The notes below the pieces were generated by a model that did no database searches, was not told the DNA's origin, and worked only from the letters and a program-made list of their open reading frames with translations. The translations under genes were made by a program, and so were the position numbers. Positions 7,930 to 17,272 of a DNA stretch of 64,000 bases are shown piece after piece. Source of the DNA: CAVVTR01 sp963751245 (GTDB lineage: Bacteria > Acidobacteriota > Thermoanaerobaculia > Thermoanaerobaculales > Thermoanaerobaculaceae); assembly GCA_963751245.1 (NCBI GenBank), contig CAVVTR010000005.1, positions 62,001 to 126,000 of the forward strand, read 5' to 3'. How positions within the stretch are numbered: the stretch's first letter is position 1; each line of letters opens with the position of its first letter.

Positions 7930-10799
7930 GGCTCCTCCGCCCCTTCCAGGCGCAGCACCACGTCCAGGCAGCGCCGGCACAGCTTGGGATGCGCCGGGTG
8001 GCCGGCGGCGGGCAGGACCTGCCAGCAGCGCGGGCAGCTCTCCCCGTCGGCCCGGCGGACCGCCAGGGAAAGCCCCGGGTAGGCCGCGGACGCCAGCGCG
8101 GCGGCGCCGCTGGCGACCTGCGAGATGATGCACAGCTCCTCGAGACGCGCGCCCGTCGCCGCCAGGTCGGCGTCCAGGAGCGTCCGGTCGCCGGAGAGCA
8201 CCAGCGCCGCCTCCAGTCCCTTGCCGAACTCGCCGTCGCGCCGGTGCACCTCGAGCTCCCTGTACACCTCGTCCCGCAGTGCGAGCAGGCGGACGAAGCG
8301 GGCGTCGGCGCCGGGGTCGTCGGGGACGTCGGAGAGCTCCTCGAGCTCCGCGGCGTGCACCGACCCCCGCGGCGGCCCCGGCAGGTGCTCCCACGCCTCC
8401 TCGGCCGTGAACACGAGCACCGGCGCCAGCGTGGTGACGAGCATGCGGGCGAGGCGGTGGAGCACGGTCTGCGCCGAGCGGCGCTCCCCGGAGGACGGGT
8501 ACGAGCAGTACAGCCGGTCCTTGAGGAGGTCCAGGTACACCGCCGACAGCTCGGTGGCGCAGAAGGCGTTGACGTGGTGGTAGACGGTGTGGAACTCGAA
8601 CTGCTCGTACGCCTCGCGCAGCCGCCGGGCGAGGTCGCGGCCGCGGCGCAGGAAGTAGGCGTCCACGGCGGCGAGGCGCTCGATGGGCACGGCGTCGGTT
8701 GCGGGATCGAAGCCGGACAGGTTGGAGAGCAGGAAGCGCAGCGTGTTGCGGATCTTGCGGTAGGCGTCGGTGGTGCGGGTCATGATCTCCACCGACACGG
8801 GGACGTCCTCGCGGAAGTCCACCGAGGCCACCCAGAGACGCACGACGTCGGCGCCGTAGGTCTTGATGAGGTCCTGGGGCGCGATGACGTTGCCCAGGGA
8901 CTTGGACATCTTCTTGCCGTCGGCATCCACCACGAAGCCGTGGGTCACCACGGTGCGGTAGGGCGCCGTGCGGTGGGTGGCGAGGCCGACCAGGAGCGAG
9001 GACTGGAACCAGCCCCGGTACTGGTCCTGGCCTTCGAGGTAGACGTCGGCTGGCCAGGTGAGCCCCTCGAAACGGCCGTTGTCCAGCACCGCCAGGTGCG
9101 AGGCGCCGGAGTCGAACCACACGTCCAGGATGTCGTGCTCCTTCTCCCAGGCGGTGCCGCCGCAGCGGGGGCAGGCGAGCCCCTCGGGAGCGAAGTCCCC
9201 GACGGGCCGCGCGAACCAGGCGTCGGCGCCCTCCGTGGCGAAGTGGCCCTCCACGCGGGCGAAGAACGTCCTCGCCGCCTCCGGATCGCTGCCGTCGGGC
9301 CACACCGACCGGCACTCCGGGTTGGCGCACAGAAGGACGGTGATGGGGGAGCCCCAGCTGCGCTGGCGCGACACGCACCACTCGAAGCGGTTCTCCACCA
9401 TCCCCGAGATCCTCGCCTGGCCCCAGCGGGGCACCCAGCGGACCCGGCCGATCTGCTCCAGCGCCCCCGCCCGCAGGTCGAAGCGGGCCACCGGGCTCGA
9501 AGCCGGCGTCAGGGCGATGAAGTACTGCTCCGTGGCGCGGAAGATCACCGGCTGCTTGCAGCGCCAGCAGTGGGGGTAGTCGTGCTCCCCCTCGCCGGAG
9601 GCGAGCAGGGCGCCGGCCTCGGCGAGGGCGGCCGTGATGCGCGGGTTGGCGTCGAAGACGCGGGTGCCGGCCAGCGCCGCCACCTCGCGGGTGTAGACGC
9701 CGCCCTCGTCCAGCGGGGAGACGATGGGCAGCCCCTCGTTCTTTCCGGTGCGGAAGTCGTCCTCGCCGTGCCCCGGAGCGGTGTGGACGAGCCCCGTGCC
9801 GGTGTCCAGGGTGACGTACTCGGCGGGCACGATGCGGAAGACGTCGGCGTCCTCCGCCAGCGCGGCCCGCAGATCGGGGGCCAGCGGATGGCGGTAGCGC
9901 AGCCCGACGAGGTCGGCGCCCCGGGCGTGGCCGGTCACCCGGCCGGTGAGACCGGCGTGGTCCAGCACGGCGGCCGCCAGGGTCCCGGCGGCCACGATGC
10001 CGCCGCGGGCGGTCTCGACGAGCACGTACTCGGCGGCGGGCTGCACCGCGATGGCGAGGTTGGACGGGATCGTCCACGGCGTCGTGGTCCAGATGGCGAA
10101 CGCCACCGGCCCGTCCCCCGTCGCGCCGAACGTCCTGCGTACCGCGGCGGCGTCGGTGGCCTCGAACGCCACCCAGATCTCCGGGTCGCGGCGGACCGCG
10201 TACTCCAGCTCGGCCTCGGCGAGGGCGGTGCGGCAGTGCCAGCACCACCGGATGGCCTTGCGCTCGCGGTAGAGGAGCCCCGACTCCACGACCCGGCCGA
10301 GGGCGGCGGCGATGTCCGCCTCGTAGCGGGGGTTCATGGTGAGGTAGGGGTGCTCCCACGTGCCCATCACGCCGAGGCGGCGGAACTCGGCGCGCTGCGT
10401 GTCGACGAAGCGCTCGGCGTAGCCGCGGCACGCCGCCCGCACCTCCAGGGGCGACATGGACAGCTTGCGCTTGCCCAGCTCGCGGTCCACCTGGTGCTCG
10501 ATGGGGAGGCCGTGGCAGTCCCAGCCCGGGACGTAGGGGGCGTCGAAGCCCATCATGGTGCGCGAGCGGACGACGATGTCCTTGAGGATCTTGTTGAGGG
10601 CCGTGCCCATGTGGATGTGGCCGTTGGCGTAGGGAGGGCCGTCGTGGAGGACGAACCGCTCGCGGCCGGCGCGGGAGGTCCTGACCGCGTCGTAGAGGTG
10701 CTCCCGCTCCCAGCGCTCGAGGCGTTCGGGCTCCCGCTGCGCGGCGTCGGCGCGCATGGGGAAGGCGGTGCTGGGAAGGTTCAGGGTGTTCTTGTACAT
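7926..10799 (-). CDS. ileS: Isoleucine--tRNA ligase
   Basis: Charges tRNA-Ile in the cytoplasm; class I synthetase with an editing domain. 957 residues: HIGH motif as PYANGHIHMG (56-65), WDCHGLPIE, the CP1 editing insert with YVTLDTGTGLVHTAPGHGEDD, KKMSKSLGN, and a C-terminal zinc finger CPRCW...CRRC. The start is the ATG at 10799 (MYKNTLNLPST), which matches bacterial IleRS N-termini; the frame stays open further upstream without homology. It heads the ileS-lspA-lgt-rluD operon and has its own promoter. I see no T-box in the roughly 60-nt leader. Confidence 0.97.
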   Translation of the reverse strand: MYKNTLNLPSTAFPMRADAAQREPERLERWEREHLYDAVRTSRAGRERFVLHDGPPYANGHIHMGTALNKILKDIVVRSRTMMGFDAPYVPGWDCHGLPIEHQVDRELGKRKLSMSPLEVRAACRGYAERFVDTQRAEFRRLGVMGTWEHPYLTMNPRYEADIAAALGRVVESGLLYRERKAIRWCWHCRTALAEAELEYAVRRDPEIWVAFEATDAAAVRRTFGATGDGPVAFAIWTTTPWTIPSNLAIAVQPAAEYVLVETARGGIVAAGTLAAAVLDHAGLTGRVTGHARGADLVGLRYRHPLAPDLRAALAEDADVFRIVPAEYVTLDTGTGLVHTAPGHGEDDFRTGKNEGLPIVSPLDEGGVYTREVAALAGTRVFDANPRITAALAEAGALLASGEGEHDYPHCWRCKQPVIFRATEQYFIALTPASSPVARFDLRAGALEQIGRVRWVPRWGQARISGMVENRFEWCVSRQRSWGSPITVLLCANPECRSVWPDGSDPEAARTFFARVEGHFATEGADAWFARPVGDFAPEGLACPRCGGTAWEKEHDILDVWFDSGASHLAVLDNGRFEGLTWPADVYLEGQDQYRGWFQSSLLVGLATHRTAPYRTVVTHGFVVDADGKKMSKSLGNVIAPQDLIKTYGADVVRLWVASVDFREDVPVSVEIMTRTTDAYRKIRNTLRFLLSNLSGFDPATDAVPIERLAAVDAYFLRRGRDLARRLREAYEQFEFHTVYHHVNAFCATELSAVYLDLLKDRLYCSYPSSGERRSAQTVLHRLARMLVTTLAPVLVFTAEEAWEHLPGPPRGSVHAAELEELSDVPDDPGADARFVRLLALRDEVYRELEVHRRDGEFGKGLEAALVLSGDRTLLDADLAATGARLEELCIISQVASGAAALASAAYPGLSLAVRRADGESCPRCWQVLPAAGHPAHPKLCRRCLDVVLRLEGAEEP

Positions 10800-10868
10800 G
10801 CGAATCCCCCGCTCGTTTGCCGGTGGAGGCGGACGGAGACCGTCGCGCTCCCCGGCGCGAAACAACCT

Positions 10869-10897
10869 ACCCTACGCACCCGGCGGCGTTGCGTCAA
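10869..10897 (-). promoter_or_regulatory. ileS operon promoter
   Basis: Reading the minus strand: TTGACG (complement of 10892-10897), 17-nt spacer, TAGGGT (complement of 10869-10874). The predicted transcript starts near 10862, about 60 nt before the ileS ATG. Confidence 0.65.
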
Positions 10898-10926
10898 GCT
10901 GGAACCCACCCCGCTGGGCGGTCCGT

Positions 10927-11292
10927 TCAGGCCTCGAGGACCACCACGGCGACGGCCACACCCGCCGCGTGGGTGATCGACACCAGGGAGCGCTTCGCAC
11001 CGAGAGCGGCGGCGCGCTGCCGGGCGGCACCCTGCAGGTCCAGCGCCGGCGCTCCCGCCGCGGACCGGCTCACGGCCACCTGCAGCCAGCCCACGCCCTC
11101 GCCCCAGCCGGTGCCGAGGGCCTTGAAGGCGGCCTCCTTGGCCGCGAGGAGCCCGGCGAGGTGCTCGGCGTCCCGCGGGCGGCTCACTTCGCCGGCGCGG
11201 AAGCACCGGGCCACGAACCGTCCGCCGTGGGCGTCGAGCATGCGGGCCACGCGCGCGACCTCCACAACGTCGACGCCGAGCCCGACGATCAC
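10927..11292 (-). CDS. acpS: Holo-[acyl-carrier-protein] synthase
   Basis: Transfers the 4'-phosphopantetheine arm from CoA to acyl-carrier protein. 121 residues, the normal AcpS length. GVDVVEVARV contains the metal-binding Asp8, and LLAAKEAAFKALG contains the Glu and Lys of the second motif. The GTG at 11292 gives MIVGLGVDVVEV, the standard N-terminus, and overlaps the preceding gene's TGA (GTGA). Upstream open frame is not part of the protein. Confidence 0.95.
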   Translation of the reverse strand: MIVGLGVDVVEVARVARMLDAHGGRFVARCFRAGEVSRPRDAEHLAGLLAAKEAAFKALGTGWGEGVGWLQVAVSRSAAGAPALDLQGAARQRAAALGAKRSLVSITHAAGVAVAVVVLEA

Positions 11293-11537
11293 GCCCGCCT
11301 CCCGGCGCTCCCCAGCCACGCGGCGGCCACCGGAAAGTGGAGCACCCCGAAGCCGCTCAGGGCGCCCCGGATCCCGGGGCTCTGCAGCGTGTGGAGCAGC
11401 CACAGCGGTGCGGCGGAGACGACGACGTTGTCCCAGAAGGCGCTCCAGGGCGCCATGACGAAGAACCAGCCGGCGGCGCACAGATAGACCGTCACGAGGA
11501 AGGCGGCGGTGCCGCTCAGCGTGGGGAGCTTCGGCAC
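11289..11537 (-). CDS. Small hydrophobic membrane protein, unknown function
   Basis: 82 residues, translationally coupled to acpS by a GTGA overlap. A clear membrane helix (AAFLVTVYLCAAGWFFVMA) is followed by an amphipathic stretch and a second weaker hydrophobic segment (LHFPVAAAWLG). The GTG at 11537 has no Shine-Dalgarno but sits 6 nt after TACAAT, the leaderless arrangement seen elsewhere in the window, which supports both the gene and this start. Family not recognised. Confidence 0.65.
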   Translation of the reverse strand: MPKLPTLSGTAAFLVTVYLCAAGWFFVMAPWSAFWDNVVVSAAPLWLLHTLQSPGIRGALSGFGVLHFPVAAAWLGSAGRRA

Positions 11538-11543
11538 CTCGGC

Positions 11544-11549
11544 ATTGTA
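11544..11549 (-). promoter_or_regulatory. Putative leaderless -10 box for the small membrane protein/acpS unit
   Basis: TACAAT on the minus strand, 6 nt (GCCGAG) before the GTG start at 11537. No convincing -35. Confidence 0.55.
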
Positions 11550-11696
11550 GCCTGGACGCTCCGCCGCGGCCGGGGCGCCCCGGCCGGAGGCGAAGGCGGC
11601 GCCGGTGTTGCGTGTATCCTGAGATCGCGCACAGGGTGTGACACGATCGTGACGCCGCCGCCCGGCCGCGCGCCGGTGGCGGCCGGGGAGTCGGCG

Positions 11697-12065
11697 ATGG
11701 CGGCAGACAAGGGATACGAGATCGTCCGGGTGACGGTCGACGGCAACAGGAAGGTGACCTGCTCTCCGAATCCGGCGCACTGCTACTGGGAGACCGGCCC
11801 CGCCGACGCCTGCTGGGTGTTCTACGGCGCGCCCAGGGAGGCGGTGAAGGCCGTCATCGAGTGGAAGGACGGGAAGGGCGGCCCGTTCAGCGGCCACGAC
11901 GGGAAGCCGAGCTCGTCCGGCTCCCACGTCCACGATGTGGTTTCCCACGGCAACAAGAAGCAGAAAGGGGCGTTCTTCTACAGCGTGAAGCTTCTCGCCG
12001 CCGACGGCACCGTCGTGGCCGAGGTCGATCCCGAGCTGGACAACGACACGAGCCCCGTCCCCTGA
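11697..12065 (+). CDS. Hypothetical protein, 122 residues
   Basis: No family recognised. Start ATG with GGGGAG eight bases upstream. Soluble, no signal peptide; three cysteines (CSPNPAHC...ACWVF), a beta-rich pattern (YEIVRVTVDGNRKVTCSP; GAFFYSVKLLAADGTVVAEVDP) and a Gly/Ser/His-rich middle (SGHDGKPSSSGSHVHDVV). The shape, with a closing YSVKL...G.....DPELDN strand, suggests a small immunoglobulin-like sandwich, but this is only an impression. It ends immediately before the stop of the convergent kinase gene with no gap. Confidence 0.65.
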   Translation: MAADKGYEIVRVTVDGNRKVTCSPNPAHCYWETGPADACWVFYGAPREAVKAVIEWKDGKGGPFSGHDGKPSSSGSHVHDVVSHGNKKQKGAFFYSVKLLAADGTVVAEVDPELDNDTSPVP

Positions 12066-14615
12066 TCAGCGCTTCTCGCGCAGGAGCCCGGCGAACCGGG
12101 TGTCGCTCCGCATCGAGGCGAACTCCGGTCCCGAGAACCACTCCGGCGGGACCCCCAGGGCCATGGCCTTCCGGGTCCAAGCCACGCAGGAGGTGGTGTC
12201 CCGGCCGGCGGCGGCCACCAGCGCCGCCGTGAAGGTCGTGTCCGGGTTGTCCGGCGCCTTGCGGAGGGCGTCCTCAATGGTGCTCCTCGCCTCGTCGAGA
12301 CGGCCGAGGTGGGCGAGACAGCGAGCCGTGAGGCGCAACGAGCGCGCCGTCACCTTGGCCGGGCCGCCCGAGGCGTGGGACTCGAGGATGCCCAGGGCGC
12401 GCCGGTAGTTCGCCATCGCCTCCTGCGCTCTTCCCGCCCACAGCCGAGCATCGGCGAGGTTGACCACGTAGAGGGCTTCGTGGGGAGCCCGGGCGCTGGC
12501 CTGGCTGAACAGGTCCGCCGCCTCGTCGAACGCGCCGGAGTAGAAGAGGCACAGTCCGAGGTTCGAGACGTCGCCGGTGCTGTTGCGGTGTTCGACGAGC
12601 CACCGGTACAGCGGCTCGGCCTTCTTCCACTGGCCCGCCTGGACCTCCACTCCGGCCAGCTTGGCGATTCCAAAGGAGTTGCCGGGGGACCGCTCCAGCA
12701 GCGTCGCCAGGGCCGCACGGGCGCCGGCGTAGTCGCCGCGCAGGAAGCGTGCGTCGGCGATCCAGAAGTACGTCTGCCACGCCGGGCGGAGGGCGATGCT
12801 GTGGGCGAACGCCTTCTCCGAGGCTTCCACGTCGCCCAGCGCGGCCTCGCCCCGCCCCAGCCGCAGCCAGGCCCCGGCGTCACCGGGGCGCGCCGCCGCC
12901 GCGGCGCGGGCCACCGTGACCGCGGCCCCGATGTCCCCGATCTCGCGCAGGAGGTCGAAACGTTTGAGGGGGATGCGCGGATCCCCCGGCGAGATCGACT
13001 CGGCCCGGTCGAGAAGCTCGGCGCAGCGGTCGCGGTGGGCGGGGTCCTCGGTCGAGGAGTAGAGACTCCGCTCGATGCCGGCGAGCTGGAGCATGGCGTC
13101 CGTGTAGCGGGGCGAAGCGGCGAGCGCCCGGCGGAAAAGGACGACCTCGTCGCGGTAGCCGGGAGAGGGATGGCCAGCGTCCATGGCCTGCACCGCCTCG
13201 AGGTAGTCGCGCAGCGCGGCGGGAGCGACGTCCCGCGGAGGGGTCCCGGCGGGCGGGGCGTACCCCTGGTAGGCGTCGTCGAGGGCGGTGTTGATGCAGT
13301 CCTGGAGGAGCATCAGGTCGCCGGTGCCGGTGTGCAGGTCCTCGTGCCAGAGGACCCGGCTGGTGGCGGCCTCGATCCGGGACAGCGAGATGTCGGCCCG
13401 CGCCTCGGCCGGGTGGGGGGTCAGCCGTACCTCGACGAGCTCCGTGACGCCGAGCTCCCGGGCGACCTCGGCGACGGACCGGCCGGTGGCCACGGCCCTC
13501 TGCACGTCCTGCGCCGAGGCGACGTTGAGCCTCTCCAGGCGGACCAGGTGAGAGGCGATGGCGTCGGCCACCGCGCCCACCGCCAGGGGCGGGGCGCCGC
13601 CGCCTCCGGCAACCGCCACCGGCAGGACGGCGACGGTGAGGGGTGGCGGGGGGAAGAGCCACGCCGGGCGCAGTGCCACCACCCCGGCGGCGGCCGCGAC
13701 CGCGAGCGCGACGGCGCCGGGCAGAGCCATGCGGGGGAGACGCCGGGCGCGCGTCCTCGCGGCCGCCGCCGCCGCGGGGGGCCACGCCGCCGCCGACGCG
13801 GGGAGCGCCGCCTCCAGGGCACGGGCGACCGCCGCCGCGTCGTCGTAGCGGTCGTCGGGATCGGTCGCGAGGCAGCGTTCCACCACCGCGGCCAACGCCT
13901 CCGGCACCTCCGGCGCCGCCTCCCGCAACGGCACGTGCTCGTTGCGCGACACCTTGACCATGGTGTCCATCGGCGTGGAGCCGCGGAACGGTGCGTTCCC
14001 CGTGGCGAGCTCGTAGAGCATGGAGCCCAGTGAGAAGAGGTCCGTGCGGTGGTCCACCGGCCGGCCCATCGCCTGCTCCGGCGACATGGCCCGCGAGGTG
14101 CCCACCACCATCCCGGCCGCGGTGAGCCGCTCGTTCCCCATGGCGTTGTCCCGCAGCAGGGCGAGCCCGAAGTCCAGCACCTTGACGTGGCCGCCTGGGG
14201 TGAGCATCACGTTCTCGGTCTTGACGTCGCGGTGGATCACACCGTGACGGTGGGCCTCGGCGAGGGCCAGGGCGACCGCCACCCCGATCCCGGCGACCCG
14301 GGCCGGGGGCAGCGGCCCGGCCACGACGAGGGCGTCCAGGGAGGTCCCCTCGACCAGCTCCATCACCACCCAGTCGCGCTCCTCCTCGCTGACCACTTCG
14401 TAGACGTGGGCGATGCCAGGGTGGGACGATGCTGCGACGGCCATGGCCTCGCGGCGCAGCCTCTCGCGGTGCTCCGGGGAGGTGTCGCCGGCCAGCAGCC
14501 CCTTGAGGGCGACGGGCCGCTGGAGCTGCTCGTCGAAGCCCTCGTACACCGCGCCCATCCCCCCGCTGCCGAGGAGGCGGACCACCCTGTACCGCCCGAC
14601 GCGCTCCATCGTCAT
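12066..14615 (-). CDS. Membrane serine/threonine protein kinase with TPR tail (paralogue 1)
   Basis: 849 residues. Hanks-type kinase domain 8-270: Gly loop GSGGMG (16-21), Lys K38 in VALKG, catalytic HRDVKTEN (Asp130), DFG 148-150, and the APE-region variant MSPEQ. A single membrane helix at about 297-315 (MALPGAVALAVAAAAGVVAL) separates it from a periplasmic part with a TolB/FlgO-like segment (VAVLPVAVAGG) and then about six TPR-like helix pairs. This architecture is common in Acidobacteriota kinases. Substrates unknown. TACAAT lies 9 nt before the ATG. Its neighbour upstream is a close paralogue, and the Wsp-like operon ends just beyond that. Confidence 0.88.
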   Translation of the reverse strand: MTMERVGRYRVVRLLGSGGMGAVYEGFDEQLQRPVALKGLLAGDTSPEHRERLRREAMAVAASSHPGIAHVYEVVSEEERDWVVMELVEGTSLDALVVAGPLPPARVAGIGVAVALALAEAHRHGVIHRDVKTENVMLTPGGHVKVLDFGLALLRDNAMGNERLTAAGMVVGTSRAMSPEQAMGRPVDHRTDLFSLGSMLYELATGNAPFRGSTPMDTMVKVSRNEHVPLREAAPEVPEALAAVVERCLATDPDDRYDDAAAVARALEAALPASAAAWPPAAAAAARTRARRLPRMALPGAVALAVAAAAGVVALRPAWLFPPPPLTVAVLPVAVAGGGGAPPLAVGAVADAIASHLVRLERLNVASAQDVQRAVATGRSVAEVARELGVTELVEVRLTPHPAEARADISLSRIEAATSRVLWHEDLHTGTGDLMLLQDCINTALDDAYQGYAPPAGTPPRDVAPAALRDYLEAVQAMDAGHPSPGYRDEVVLFRRALAASPRYTDAMLQLAGIERSLYSSTEDPAHRDRCAELLDRAESISPGDPRIPLKRFDLLREIGDIGAAVTVARAAAAARPGDAGAWLRLGRGEAALGDVEASEKAFAHSIALRPAWQTYFWIADARFLRGDYAGARAALATLLERSPGNSFGIAKLAGVEVQAGQWKKAEPLYRWLVEHRNSTGDVSNLGLCLFYSGAFDEAADLFSQASARAPHEALYVVNLADARLWAGRAQEAMANYRRALGILESHASGGPAKVTARSLRLTARCLAHLGRLDEARSTIEDALRKAPDNPDTTFTAALVAAAGRDTTSCVAWTRKAMALGVPPEWFSGPEFASMRSDTRFAGLLREKR

Positions 14616-14624
14616 CTCCGGCGC

Positions 14625-14630
14625 ATTGTA
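14625..14630 (-). promoter_or_regulatory. Putative -10 box for kinase paralogue 1
   Basis: TACAAT on the minus strand, 9 nt before the ATG at 14615, giving a leader of at most a few bases. Slightly longer than the 6-7 nt seen at other starts. Confidence 0.4.
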
Positions 14631-14641
14631 GCGCCGCGGCC

Positions 14642-17203
14642 TCAGCGCGGAGCAGCGGTGGCGAGGAGGGAGTCGAACTCCGGGCGGCCCCTCATGGACG
14701 CGAACTCCGGACGGGAGAACCAGGCCGGCGCGGCGTGAAGGGTGAGGGCGCGGCGGGTGAAGTCGAGGCAGGCTCCCCGGTCACCGGTGGCGGCGGCCAC
14801 GGCGGCCGCCGTGAGGGCGGCCCGGGGATCGCCGGGGGCGAGGTCGAGGGCAGCGTGGGCCTCCATCACGGCGTCGGGGCCGCGGCCCAGGTTGACCAGG
14901 CACACCGCCCGCTCCATGCGCGAGGACAGCGTCCTCAGGGGCCCCTGGTCGGAGGCCTGGACGATGGCGAGGGTGCGGGCGAAGCCGTCCAGGGCCTCCT
15001 GGAGCCGGCCCGCGGCTACGAGAGCCTCGGCCAGCCAGAGGTGCGCCGCGGGGTCCTGCGGGGCGGCCAGCACCGCCTGCCGGAGCACCGGCTCGGCCTC
15101 GGCGCTGCGCCCCTCGTAGATCAGCACGGTTCCGAGGCGGACCAGGTCCGCGGGGGAGCCGCGGACCTCCACCAGCCGCCGGGCCTCCTGCTCGGCATCG
15201 GCGAGCCGGCCCTCCCTCTCGTCCAGCGCCGCCAGGTCGGCCATCAGGGCGGGGGTCTCCGGCCAGCGGGCCAGCGCCTCGCGGTACGAGGTGCGTGCGC
15301 CCTCGAGGTCTCCGGCCTCCTCCCGGGTGCGACCCACCGCTTCCAGGTAGCGCCACGTCGGACGCAGGGAGAAGGCGTGGAGGAAGGCCTTCTCGGCCTC
15401 GTGAGGGCGGCCGAGCGCCCGCAGGGCGAGCCCCCTCTCCTCCCAGGAGGTGCCGTCGGCGGGGCGTTCCCCGGTGAGGGTTCCCGCCAGCGAGAGGGCG
15501 GCGTCGGGCCGCCCCGCCAGCAGCTCGGCCTTCACCCGCCAGCGCAGCACCCGCGGGTCCTTCGGAGCGATCGCCGCCGCCTCGCGCAGCACCTCCCGGC
15601 AGCGCTCGATCTGCTCGGGATCGCGGCTGCGCCTGTAGAGCAGAGCGTGGACGCTGGCCAGCATCACCATGGGCTCGACGAAGTGGGGTGCGAGCTGGAC
15701 GACTCTCTCGAGCTCGGCGATCTCCGGGGCGTACGGAGGGGCCGCCGTCCCCGCCTCCACCCTCGCCGTCACGCTCATGAAGAGACGGAGCGCCTCGGGG
15801 GTGAAGTCCTGGGGAGGGTAGAGGGAGGAGGCGCCGTGGTCGGAGTAGGCGTCCTCCACGGCCTCCGAGACCCGGGCGTGGAGAAGCGTCAGGTCGTCCG
15901 CCGTGACGTCCACGGTGCGGCTCCACAGGATGCGGCCGCCGGCTCCGTCCACCACCGAGATGACCACCCGGGCCGTGCGGCTCCCGTCTCCCAGCACCAC
16001 CGACTCCTCGACGACCTGCTCCACCCCCATCTCCTGCGCCAGCCGCTGCCCCGTTCCCGGCGCAGCCGAAGAGCCGGCGTCGAAGACCTCGCGGGGGCGT
16101 ACCACGACGATGCCGCGGAGACGCTGCAGGGTCGAGCTCACGGCGTCGTAGACCGTGGCTCCCAGCAGGTCCGCCGTTCCCTTCGGGGCGTGCACCGCCG
16201 GGGGGGCGACGGCCACCGAGAGCGGCGGCCGCGGCGCGATCCATCCGCGGTAGACGACGGCCGCGGTGGCCAGCAGGGCGGCGGCGCCGATGGCCGCCAG
16301 AACGTGGCGCCGGGAGAGGCGGGACAGCAGGGAAGCGCCCGCGGCGGGGAGGGCCACCGTGGCCAGCGACGCCGTGCGGGCGACCTCGCCGAGCTGGTCG
16401 GCGAGGTCGGCGGAGCCGGGGAAGCGCTCTTCGGGATCCACCGCGAGGCAGCGCTCGACGATGGCGGCGAGGGGGTGCGGCACGCCGGAGCCCTTCCCGT
16501 CCAGCGGCGCGTGGTCGGCGCGGGCGACGAGGGCCATGGTCTCGACGGGGGTCGCCCCCGCGAAGGGCGGCGACCCCGTCAGCATCTCGTAGAGCAGCGA
16601 GCCCACGGCGAAGAGGTCGCTCCTGGCGTCCACCGGGCCGCCGAGGACCTGCTCCGGCGACATGGCCCCCGAGGTGCCCACCACCGCGCCGGAGAGCGTC
16701 AGGTCGTCGCTGGAGAGCCCCGGCCCGCCGGCGCCCGCCGCCGCCTTCGCGAGCCCGAAATCGAGCACCTTGACGTGGCCGTCCGGGGTGATCATCACGT
16801 TCGCCGCCTTCACGTCCCGGTGCACGATGCCCCGCTCGTGGGCCGCGGCCAGGGCCCGGGCCACGGCCTCGCCGATCCGGGCCGCCTCGTCGGCGGGCAG
16901 CGGGCCCGCCGCGAGGATCTCGGCAAGAGTGCGGCCCTGGACGTACTCCATCACCACCCAGTCGCGGCCGTTCTCCGAGACGATCTCGTAGACGTGCGCG
17001 ATCCCGGGATGGGTCAGCGCGGCCGTGGTCATCGCCTCGCGTCGGAGCCTCTCCCGGAGCACCGGGTCTTCGCCTCCGGCGGGAAGCCCCTTGACGGCCA
17101 CGAAGCGCTGGAGCTGGTCATCCCAGCCCTTGAGCACTTCGCCCATTCCGCCGGCGCCGAGCCTCTCGACGATCCGGTAGCGGCCGATGCGTTCGGGCGT
17201 CAC
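14642..17203 (-). CDS. Membrane serine/threonine protein kinase with TPR tail (paralogue 2)
   Basis: 853 residues from the GTG at 17203, chosen because TPERIGRYRIVERLG then aligns residue for residue with the MERVGRYRVVRLLG start of the neighbouring kinase; a frame extension to 17248 is less likely. Kinase motifs: GAGGMG, Lys in VAVKG, HRDVKAANVM, DFGLAKA, MSPEQ. One membrane helix (HVLAAIGAAALLATAAVVY) precedes a periplasmic TolB-like segment (SVAVAPPAV) and many TPR units. The pair probably arose by tandem duplication. A TAGAAT at 17229-17234 (minus) could be its -10. Target unknown. Confidence 0.88.
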   Translation of the reverse strand: MTPERIGRYRIVERLGAGGMGEVLKGWDDQLQRFVAVKGLPAGGEDPVLRERLRREAMTTAALTHPGIAHVYEIVSENGRDWVVMEYVQGRTLAEILAAGPLPADEAARIGEAVARALAAAHERGIVHRDVKAANVMITPDGHVKVLDFGLAKAAAGAGGPGLSSDDLTLSGAVVGTSGAMSPEQVLGGPVDARSDLFAVGSLLYEMLTGSPPFAGATPVETMALVARADHAPLDGKGSGVPHPLAAIVERCLAVDPEERFPGSADLADQLGEVARTASLATVALPAAGASLLSRLSRRHVLAAIGAAALLATAAVVYRGWIAPRPPLSVAVAPPAVHAPKGTADLLGATVYDAVSSTLQRLRGIVVVRPREVFDAGSSAAPGTGQRLAQEMGVEQVVEESVVLGDGSRTARVVISVVDGAGGRILWSRTVDVTADDLTLLHARVSEAVEDAYSDHGASSLYPPQDFTPEALRLFMSVTARVEAGTAAPPYAPEIAELERVVQLAPHFVEPMVMLASVHALLYRRSRDPEQIERCREVLREAAAIAPKDPRVLRWRVKAELLAGRPDAALSLAGTLTGERPADGTSWEERGLALRALGRPHEAEKAFLHAFSLRPTWRYLEAVGRTREEAGDLEGARTSYREALARWPETPALMADLAALDEREGRLADAEQEARRLVEVRGSPADLVRLGTVLIYEGRSAEAEPVLRQAVLAAPQDPAAHLWLAEALVAAGRLQEALDGFARTLAIVQASDQGPLRTLSSRMERAVCLVNLGRGPDAVMEAHAALDLAPGDPRAALTAAAVAAATGDRGACLDFTRRALTLHAAPAWFSRPEFASMRGRPEFDSLLATAAPR

Positions 17204-17272
17204 GGCGGCGTTCCGTCCACGGCACTCGATTCTACATGCGGGGGGCACGGGCCGGTCGTCGTCCGGACCGCC

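Noticed and set aside
7480..10431. Long minus-strand frame across ileS and the start of lspA
   Set aside because: Only its last 120 or so codons are real (lspA); the rest is an out-of-frame reading of ileS.
10800..10926. Possible T-box leader before ileS
   Set aside because: The leader after the predicted promoter is only about 60 nt and shows neither the T-box bulge sequence nor a terminator/antiterminator.
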